Origin: Lysobacterales bacterium
Lineage (GTDB): Bacteria > Pseudomonadota > Gammaproteobacteria > Xanthomonadales > Ahniellaceae
DNA: 64,000 bases
Direction: 5' to 3'
Assembly (NCBI GenBank): GCA_016721845.1
Contig: JADKHK010000013.1
Span: 434,001 to 498,000 of the forward strand
Of this stretch, positions 58,246 through 64,000 are shown piece by piece. Below the pieces are notes generated by a model. The model searched no databases. It was not told the origin of the DNA and worked only from the letters and a program-made list of their open reading frames with translations. A program made the translations under genes and the position numbers. Every line of letters begins with the position of its first letter. Position 1 is the stretch's first letter.

Positions 58246-59111
58246 CCCCAACCAGTGTTTCCGGCGAGAAAACGACTTCGCCTGAAACTCCGCCGCGCCG
58301 CTCGCGCTGGCAGCGCTTCTCGCCATCGATGGGCTGGCCGGCGTTCTGGAGCGAAATCCTGATCGTGGTGCTGGGCGTTGCGATCGCGCTCGCGGCCACC
58401 GAGGCGGTGGAGGAATGGAACTGGCGCAACAAGGTGAAAGACGCCGAAGCCCGCTTGCAGGGCGATGTCGCCTGGGCGTTCTTGTGGTCGGCGGAGAAGG
58501 CGGCCGGACAGCCCTGCGTCGATGCCCAGTTGGCGGCGATGGCCAGGGCCGTCATCGAAAGCGGGGAGACCTTGCCGCCGATGCCGGTGGCGACGGTGCT
58601 GGACCTTCAACGGGTGGTGTACATGCCCAACCGTCCCTGGCGCTTCCCGGTCTGGGGTGCGCTGCTGGCCGATGGCACCGCGTCGCATTTCGATACGCAG
58701 CGACAGGCGGTGTTCGGACGCATCAGTGACGGTCTGGTGTTGTCGCGTGAATCCCAGTCGGATGAGCGACGTCTGGGCGGGCGCTTGCTGCTGATGCGAG
58801 ACGCGATCCCGCTGGATCCCGGGGTACGCACCAGCCTGCTCGCCGACATCAACAACTTGCGATCCATCGCGGCGTACGATGCCCTGAATGCGCGTCAGCG
58901 GATGCGGCTGATCGCCGATGCCGGGCTCGCTCCGCCGGAAGCCATGGTGGAGCGCTTCATGAACGCCTCCGGCGAGCAACCGGTCGGGGTCGATTTCTCC
59001 GGCATTGCGCACTTCTGTACGTTGCACGACCTGCCGTTTGCAGACTGGCGCGAGTACCGCAAGCTGCCCGCCACCAACATCCTCTATCCCAATGCGGGTG
59101 TCGCCAAATGA
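58242..59111 (+). CDS. Tandem-array membrane protein 4, RWQRF subgroup
   Basis: This 289-residue protein is the third copy of the RWQRF subgroup and is clearly closest to gene 3 (QRMRLIADAG; LLADGTASHF; PCVDAQLAAM are shared). The helix ILIVVLGVAIALAATEA carries the conserved Glu just before it. The C-terminus HFCTLHDLPFADWREYRK again has one Cys and the LPxADWR motif. Its ATG overlaps the gene 3 stop (ATGA), and GGAGAGG lies 5-11 bases upstream, inside gene 3, as a plausible ribosome-binding site. Function unknown. Confidence 0.77.
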   Translation: MTPTSVSGEKTTSPETPPRRSRWQRFSPSMGWPAFWSEILIVVLGVAIALAATEAVEEWNWRNKVKDAEARLQGDVAWAFLWSAEKAAGQPCVDAQLAAMARAVIESGETLPPMPVATVLDLQRVVYMPNRPWRFPVWGALLADGTASHFDTQRQAVFGRISDGLVLSRESQSDERRLGGRLLLMRDAIPLDPGVRTSLLADINNLRSIAAYDALNARQRMRLIADAGLAPPEAMVERFMNASGEQPVGVDFSGIAHFCTLHDLPFADWREYRKLPATNILYPNAGVAK

Positions 59112-59875
59112 TCCTGCGCCGCCTCGCACAACATCTGAAAGAGCAGAACTGGACCTCGATCACGATCGAATTCGTATTGCTGGTGCGTGGCGTGTTTCTA
59201 GGTATCCAGGCCGCGAACTGGAACGAGGAACGAAACGAGCGGATCGCGGAAATCGGCTATCTGGGCGGATTGCAGAAGGACGTCGACTATTCGATCGGTT
59301 CGCTGCAGCACATGATCCAGCGGATGGAGGAGCAGCAGGCCGCAAGGGAGAAGCTGCATGCGTTCGCCACCGACCCGGAGGCGACGTTGCCTCCGGCAGA
59401 ACGCGAACAGCTCGTGCTGTCCGGCCTGTTTTACCTGGCGCAAGTCGACATCAACGCGGTGACGTTCGAGACCTTGAAGAGCTCGGGCCGGATGTCGGTC
59501 ATCCACAGCCCGTCGCTGGAGACCGAGTTGCAATCGCTGAGCGCGAACGTCGCCACCGCGCTGCGCGATCAGGCCGACGAAGTGCAGACCACGTATCTGT
59601 TTTCCGATCCGCTTCTGATCAGGAATATCGACATGGCCGGCGTGTTCCGGCAGCCGAACCGGGCTGGCAGGCCGAACATCCCCTGGCTGAAGGAGGGCGC
59701 TTCCGACCCCGTGACGCCGCACATCATGAAGTCGCAGGAATTCGCCAATGTGCTGCTCTACCGATCCTTCTTCACCGACTCGCGCTTGCGCGGTGCGCGC
59801 AGCATGCTCGAACAGCATCAGCGTATCGCCACCTTGATCAAGGCGCGCCAGTCCGAATTGGGAGCCGCGCCATGA
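59108..59875 (+). CDS. Tandem-array membrane protein 5
   Basis: This 255-residue member has the common start MILRRLAQHLKEQNWTSITI, a membrane helix (FVLLVRGVFLGIQ) and AANWNEERNERIAEIGYL. Unlike the other copies, residue 27 in the middle of the helix is Arg (GTGCGT instead of GTGCTC), a possible damaging change. The body is helical, with the core motif TFETLKSSGRMSVIH and a C-terminal ELGAAP ending. The sequence encoding ELGAAP contains TTGGGAGCC just before the next ATG, so it may double as a ribosome-binding site for gene 6. No Cys pair is seen. Function unknown. Confidence 0.75.
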   Translation: MILRRLAQHLKEQNWTSITIEFVLLVRGVFLGIQAANWNEERNERIAEIGYLGGLQKDVDYSIGSLQHMIQRMEEQQAAREKLHAFATDPEATLPPAEREQLVLSGLFYLAQVDINAVTFETLKSSGRMSVIHSPSLETELQSLSANVATALRDQADEVQTTYLFSDPLLIRNIDMAGVFRQPNRAGRPNIPWLKEGASDPVTPHIMKSQEFANVLLYRSFFTDSRLRGARSMLEQHQRIATLIKARQSELGAAP

Positions 59876-60654
59876 TCCTGCGCCGCTTCGCGCAAGCATT
59901 GAAGGAACAGAACTGGACGTCGATCACCATCGAGTTCGCACTGCTGGTGCTCGGCGTGTTTCTCGGCATCCAGGCGGCGAACTGGAACGAGGCGCGCCAG
60001 ACCGGCGAGAAATCCGGTGTGTTCTCCGAGCGGCTGAAGGACGATTTGCGCCGCGAAGCCCAGCGTTACCTGTTCCTGCAGGAGTATTACCGGGACGTGC
60101 AAGCGGCCACCGAGGCAAGTGCGAACGCGCTGACCGGCAAGCTCCCGCTCTCGAATGAGGCTTTGCTGATCAATGCCTATCGTGCCACCCAGTACCGGGC
60201 AGCACCCAGCTTCCGCACCACGTACGACGAACTGATCGCCACTGGCAACCTCGGCCTGATCGAGGATCGAACCATGCTGAACCTGGCGCTCGCGGTGTAT
60301 CGCCTGAACTCGCTGGAACTGCTGGAGCGGGACAGCATCGCATCGCGCTATCGGGTCCTGTTCCGGGAGGGCATTCCCCACGACGTGCAACGCACATTGG
60401 CAAGCCGGTGCGGCGACCGCTTCATCGAGATCGACGGCAAGATCGACCGCGATCACGTGATCGACTATCCCTGCACCACCGAACTGCCTGCGGACGATAT
60501 CGATGCGGCGGCCAACGCACTGCGCGCGGACCCGAAAATTCTGCGTCAACTCAGCAAGCGGGTCGTCGATCTGGATTCGCACCTGGCCAATTTGGCCGCA
60601 AACATGCGCAGTACGTTCGAGCGCAAAGCCGAAATCTTCGGGGAAGCGCCATGA
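59872..60654 (+). CDS. Tandem-array membrane protein 6 (paralogue of gene 1)
   Basis: This 260-residue protein matches gene 1 along its whole length. Shared segments are LFLQEYYRDVQAATEASANA (gene 1: FLLEYYRDVRDATEAAADA), AYRATQYRAAPSFRTTYDEL, ATGNLGLIEDRTMLNLAL and CGDRF..DHVIDYPC, which keeps the Cys pair. The N-terminal anchor is MILRRFAQALKEQNWTSITI. The two genes lie 4 kb apart, with five unlike copies between them, so they are an old duplication or reshuffled pair. Overlaps neighbours by 4 bases. Function unknown. Confidence 0.78.
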   Translation: MILRRFAQALKEQNWTSITIEFALLVLGVFLGIQAANWNEARQTGEKSGVFSERLKDDLRREAQRYLFLQEYYRDVQAATEASANALTGKLPLSNEALLINAYRATQYRAAPSFRTTYDELIATGNLGLIEDRTMLNLALAVYRLNSLELLERDSIASRYRVLFREGIPHDVQRTLASRCGDRFIEIDGKIDRDHVIDYPCTTELPADDIDAAANALRADPKILRQLSKRVVDLDSHLANLAANMRSTFERKAEIFGEAP

Positions 60655-61400
60655 TCCTGCGCCGCCTCGCCCAATCCCTGAAGGAACAGAACTGGACCGC
60701 AATCACGATCGAGTTCGTGTTGTTGGTGCTGGGTGTGTTTCTCGGCATCCAGGCCGCGAACTGGAACGAAGCGCGCGGTGACCGTTCGCGCGAAGCCGTG
60801 TATCTCGCCAGTCTGATGCAGGACCTTCGGAGCGACATCGACGAGATCGACGAGGTCAAGCGCGTGTCGACCTTGCGCTTGTCGGCGATGGGCTACTTGC
60901 TGACACAGGCGACCGGCGCGCCGTTGCCCTCGGGATTCGACTCGGCGCGCGGGCGCATCGAGATCGAGCCGACGCCGGCGTTTGCGGCCGACGATCCGAA
61001 CAGCATCGGCATCGCGATGTTCATCCTGACGACGCTCGACGGAAACCGCCTCGCCTACGACACCATGATCAACACCGGCGGCATCGGCGTCATCCGCGAC
61101 GACGCGCTCCTGCGCGCGATCCAGTCCTACTACAGCAGCGTCGACAAGGTGCGCACCTTCGAGGCAGCGCTGGAGATCAATCGCGTCAAACTGGTCGACG
61201 CCCAGCAGCAAGCGGGCCTGTCGCCGGTGGACGCGATGACGTCTCCGCAGATGATCGCCGCGTTCGCGGATCACCCCGCCTTGCTCGCCGCAGCGAAGAA
61301 CTACTGGCTCTACACCAATCGCCACTTGAAGCTGATGAATGACCTGCGCGCGGCCGCCGAACACGTCGTCGACGACATAGGGCAAAGGACGAAGCCATGA
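60651..61400 (+). CDS. Tandem-array membrane protein 7
   Basis: This 249-residue member has the common anchor MILRRLAQSLKEQNWTAITI and the helix FVLLVLGVFLGIQAANWNEAR, which includes a GxxxG motif (GVFLG) that could promote helix pairing. The periplasmic part has ASLMQDLRSDIDEIDEV, the core motif LAYDTMINTGGIGVIRDDAL and a distinct C-terminus NRHLKLMNDLRAAAEHVVDD. It has no Cys in the body. Overlaps neighbours by 4 bases. Function unknown. Confidence 0.77.
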   Translation: MILRRLAQSLKEQNWTAITIEFVLLVLGVFLGIQAANWNEARGDRSREAVYLASLMQDLRSDIDEIDEVKRVSTLRLSAMGYLLTQATGAPLPSGFDSARGRIEIEPTPAFAADDPNSIGIAMFILTTLDGNRLAYDTMINTGGIGVIRDDALLRAIQSYYSSVDKVRTFEAALEINRVKLVDAQQQAGLSPVDAMTSPQMIAAFADHPALLAAAKNYWLYTNRHLKLMNDLRAAAEHVVDDIGQRTKP

Positions 61401-62127
61401 TCATGCGCCGTCTCGCGCAATCGTTGAAGGAACAGAACTGGACCGCGATCAGTGTCGAGTTCGTGCTGCTCGTGCTCGGCGTGTTCCTCGGCATCCAGGC
61501 GGCGAACTGGAACAGCTCGATGATCGAGCGCGGCGAATCGCGCGATTCGATGCAACGTCTGGAAGAAGACCTGCGCTTGTCGATCAAGCTCACGCAGTCC
61601 AATGCCGAGTTCATGACGGAAGGCGCCCGTAACGCCGACCTGGTGCTCGACCGTCTGCGCGCCTGCAAGCTGCCCGAGGCGGATCGGAATCAATTCGCGA
61701 ACGGCCTGTACCGCCTGGGGAAGACCATGCCCGCAAGGCTGGTGCGCACGACCTTCGACGAGCTGCGCGACAGCGGCGGCTGCGGTTGATTGGCAATGCC
61801 GAATTGCGGCGGGCGCTCAGCGAAACCGTGCGTAGGCAGGATTCGCACGAGGGGGTGTCCAAGCTGATCTCGGTGCGCATGGATCCGCACATCGCGTACG
61901 TGGACAGTAATGTGATCTTCGCCGTCGATGCCACGATCGGAGACGCGCAGCGCCTCGAATGGGACCAGCTGGATATCGACTTCGACGTCGCATGCAAGGA
62001 TCGGCGCTTCCACACAGCCGTCGGCGCGGTGCGCAACTACACTTACGACGCCCTGTCCGACTCGGGCCGGATGCAGAAACGCTACAGGGAACTCCTCGAC
62101 ATGATCGAGAAAGAGAACGCGCCATGA
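61397..62127 (+). pseudogene. Tandem-array gene 8, frameshifted
   Basis: The first part (61397-61789) encodes the common anchor MIMRRLAQSLKEQNWTAISV and a body up to TTFDELRDSGG, then stops early at GCG-TGA. The second frame (61786 to 62127) continues the expected core as RLIGNAELRRALSETVRRQD. A single missing base near 61774-61780 restores DELRDSGGLRLIGNAEL, so this is one frameshifted gene of about 243 codons, or a read error. The second part ends ENAP and still overlaps gene 9 (ATGA). If the fault is real, gene 8 is truncated inside the periplasmic domain. Confidence 0.75.
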
Positions 62128-62875
62128 TCCTGCGCCGTCTCGCGCAATCGTTGAAGGAACAGAACTGGACCGCGATCTGCATCGAGTTCGTGTTGCTCGT
62201 GCTCGGTGTGGCCCTCGGCATCGAGGCGCAGCAATGGGTGAATGAACGCGCCGAGCGCCAACTGGAGCGGGTTTATCTCGAGCGCATCCTGACCGACATC
62301 CGCATCTCGATCGATACCGACCAATTGAACGCAACGCGGCTGACCGTGCGAGGACGGCTATCAGCATGGTGTTGAATCGGTTGCGGCGCAGGGAACTGGC
62401 TGATTCCGAGAAGGATGCCCGCTCTCGACGCGCTGCTGACGTCCGGCGCGTCGCGCCGTCGGTGTTCGTGTTGAACACGATGGACGAGATGCTCTCGTCC
62501 GGAAAGTTTTCCATCATTCGAAATTCGAAAATCCGCGACATCTTGAATGGCTTGGCGCGCGATTCGGATTATCAGGACAAGGTCTATGCCGCCAAGATCG
62601 CCCAGGTCGCCACTGCATCCGTGGCCGCGAATCCAACTTGATCGCACATGCCCGAGCGACACAAGACGCCTCTCCTGCACCGTGCGTTGAGGAATGGAAC
62701 TCGATTTCAGCGCCAACGCCTTCCGGGCGGAGCTTTTCAGGGCGCTTTGGCGAGCACGCAAAGACATCGCCGATCTGGCATCAGTCGAACAATCGCCCGA
62801 CACTTGCGCATCGCTCAATCCGAATTGGAGCGCGAGCTTGGCACCATCGCGCATTCCCAAGGGGCTGCGCCATGA
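62124..62875 (+). pseudogene. Tandem-array gene 9, decayed by several frameshifts
   Basis: The reading begins MILRRLAQSLKEQNWTAICI with a variant helix end (LGVALGIEAQQWVNERAERQ) and runs to a stop at 62375. The family core continues in a second frame (62366-62641): VLNTMDEMLSSGKFSIIRNS and KIRDILNGLARDSDYQDKV. From 62648 to 62875 a third frame ends SELERELGTIAHSQGAAP, like the ends of genes 5 and 11. At least three frame changes are needed to join these, so the gene is broken. It still overlaps the next ATG by 4 bases. Confidence 0.72.
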
Positions 62876-63639
62876 TCATGCGCCGTCTCGCGCAATCGCT
62901 GAAGGAACAGAACTGGACCGCGATCTGCATCGAGTTCGTGTTGCTCGTGCTCGGCGTGTTTCTTGGCATCCAGGCGGCGAACTGGAACGAGGCGCGGGCG
63001 CTCGATGCGCTCGAACGTGATCATCTGCGCAACCTGAAAGCAGAGATCGAGAAGGACATCGAAGTCACCCACTCCCGGAGGGTGTTCTACAGCGATGTGA
63101 ACGCCGCCGGCGAGCGTGCGTTGGCATTCCTGGAAGCCGATCGACCCTGCGCCGAGGACCAGTGCTGGCGACTGCTCGTCGATTTCTTTCACGCATCGCA
63201 ATGGATCGATGTCGGCGTCACGCAGACGACGTATGCCGAGATGCGCCGCATCGGATTGCCGCGCACACGCGCGGTGGCCCTCGTGCTTGAGCGCTATTAC
63301 GCGCAGTTCGCCAGCATCAACAGCATTTCCAATGAACGGCCGGCGTATCGACTGCTGGCGCGGGGGCTGATCCCGGCGCATGCGCAACAGGCGATGTGGG
63401 CCGACTGTCATGAAGGCGTTGGCGGTGAAGAGACCTTCAACAACCGCTGCCCGGCCGGCATTCCGCAGGAACAGGCGGCGCGTGCGGTGGAGGCGCTCCG
63501 CGCGCACGTCGACATCAAGCCGACCCTCACGCAATGGACGTCCACGATCGTGCCAATCGTGAAATACCTTGGCGATCCGAATGGCGAGGCCAGCAAGGCG
63601 ATTGCTGCCATCGATCGGGAATTGGGAGCGGCGCCATGA
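62872..63639 (+). CDS. Tandem-array membrane protein 10
   Basis: This 255-residue member has the anchor MIMRRLAQSLKEQNWTAICI (nearly identical in DNA to the broken gene 9 upstream) and the helix FVLLVLGVFLGIQAANWNEAR. The body has HLRNLKAEIEKDIEVTHSRR, the core motif QTTYAEMRRIGLPRTRAVAL and two Cys pairs: DRPCAEDQCWR and WADCHEGV..FNNRCPAGI, suggesting disulphides in the periplasm. It ends RELGAAP, where GGGAGCGGCG before the next ATG may serve as ribosome-binding site. Overlaps neighbours by 4 bases. Function unknown. Confidence 0.77.
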   Translation: MIMRRLAQSLKEQNWTAICIEFVLLVLGVFLGIQAANWNEARALDALERDHLRNLKAEIEKDIEVTHSRRVFYSDVNAAGERALAFLEADRPCAEDQCWRLLVDFFHASQWIDVGVTQTTYAEMRRIGLPRTRAVALVLERYYAQFASINSISNERPAYRLLARGLIPAHAQQAMWADCHEGVGGEETFNNRCPAGIPQEQAARAVEALRAHVDIKPTLTQWTSTIVPIVKYLGDPNGEASKAIAAIDRELGAAP

Positions 63640-64000
63640 TCCTGCGCCGCTTCGCGCAAGCATTGAAAGAGCAGAACTGGACCAGCATCGCGATCGAGTT
63701 CGTGTTGCTCGTGCTGGGTGTTTTTCTCGGCATCCAGGTGGCGAACTGGAACGAGGCGCGGGTCGAGGATGCGAAGGCGCGGGCCTACCTGGCGCGTGTG
63801 CATGGCAACTTCGCGTCGGACCTGCAGTCGATCGAGCGTCGCGAGATTTTCTGGCGGCAGGTGATCGATCACGGCAAGCACGCCATCCGCTACGCCGAAA
63901 CCGGCGAGTTGGTCGACGGTTCCGCGTGGAAAACGGTGCTGGCGTTCTATCAGGCCAGCCAGCTCTGGCAATGGGTCACCGCGGATTCGACCTACCAGGA
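63636..64000 (+). CDS. Tandem-array membrane protein 11 (3' end outside window)
   Basis: The gene is cut by the window edge; 121 codons are visible. The anchor MILRRFAQALKEQNWTSIAI matches gene 6 most closely in DNA, and the helix FVLLVLGVFLGIQVANWNEAR follows. The start of the body (ARVHGNFASDLQSIERREIF; VLAFYQASQLWQWV) resembles gene 10 (FFHASQWIDV). It overlaps gene 10 by 4 bases. The array therefore continues past the window. Confidence 0.75.
   Translation, partial: MILRRFAQALKEQNWTSIAIEFVLLVLGVFLGIQVANWNEARVEDAKARAYLARVHGNFASDLQSIERREIFWRQVIDHGKHAIRYAETGELVDGSAWKTVLAFYQASQLWQWVTADSTYQ

Larger units (their letters stand above)
59093..63760 (+). repeat. Recurrent start module of the tandem array
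   Basis: A unit of about 125-140 bases recurs at each of the last seven gene starts (near 59108, 59872, 60651, 61397, 62124, 62872 and 63636). It begins with the last few bases of the preceding gene, usually GCGCCATGATC, and runs to the ANWNE codons. Copies 9 and 10 share a long near-identical stretch, and the junctions before genes 6 and 11 are almost the same. The rest of each gene is unrelated or far diverged in DNA. This pattern suggests unequal crossing over or gene conversion confined to the anchors. Confidence 0.7.

Noticed and set aside
59108..64000. Regular repeats as a CRISPR array
   Set aside because: The spacing is 0.7-0.8 kb, the repeats are coding and start each gene, and no cas genes are present.

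Overview
The window is about 64 kb of GC-rich chromosome from a gammaproteobacterium, most likely of the order Xanthomonadales (Lysobacterales; a Rhodanobacteraceae/Xanthomonadaceae-like lineage). The support is gene order and family content: a kdsD-kdsC-lptCAB-rpoN-hpf-ptsN-rapZ cluster extended by hprK and a phosphoryl-relay PTS, a CopL-like protein in front of a CusBAC-type efflux system, a MetX-family acyltransferase, and DUF1684, DUF418 and CtlX-like genes. Gene density is very high: no stretch over about 215 bp lacks a gene, and many neighbours overlap by 1-8 bases.

Layout. 1-8.2 kb: end of pgi, then queG (reverse), nnrDE, tsaE, amiC, mutL and a DUF1684 lipoprotein. 8.2-19.1 kb (all reverse): lipopolysaccharide export and Kdo genes (kdsD, kdsC, lptC, lptA, lptB), a sulfotransferase, rpoN, hpf, and a regulatory PTS (ptsN, hprK, rapZ, mannose-type EIIA, HPr, EI) with no sugar permease. 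19.2-25.7 kb (forward): ibaG, murA, a chorismate mutase-UbiT fusion, nadA, nadB, a cupin and a Xre/RES toxin-antitoxin pair. 25.9-35.2 kb: fabA-fabB; then ubiU-ubiV facing a DnrO-like gene across an FNR-type box; then cdd, ubiD, a PLP decarboxylase and nnrS as one reverse operon with a second FNR-family box. 35.3-41.4 kb: CopL-like protein and CusB-CusA-CusC efflux. 41.4-55.6 kb: DUF3224, HicA/HicB, tRNA-Leu(CAA), metX-family gene, TrmB-like gene, DUF418 membrane protein, PepSY-like/PhoP/PhoQ-like operon, thrA-thrB-thrC with a CtlX-like hydrolase, dusA and a tiny lysine-rich protein. 55.75 kb to the window end: eleven tandem genes for single-pass membrane proteins related to the DUF6090 type, still continuing at the edge.

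How the genes work together. The ubiT (fused), ubiU, ubiV and ubiD genes with FNR-family boxes and NnrS/DnrO-like partners suggest that the organism makes ubiquinone without oxygen and responds to low oxygen or nitric oxide. The large reverse cluster couples cell-envelope biogenesis to sigma-54 and PTS signalling.

The most novel region is the 55.75-64 kb array. Its genes share a start module (basic N-terminus, Glu-bearing transmembrane helix, ANWNE-like motif), are all joined by 4-base ATGA overlaps, and have strongly diverged C-terminal domains. Two of them are frameshifted. This looks like a rapidly diversifying, translationally coupled family of membrane-anchored, probably periplasmic proteins of unknown function. 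No homology searches were run; family names come from recognised motifs and gene order.
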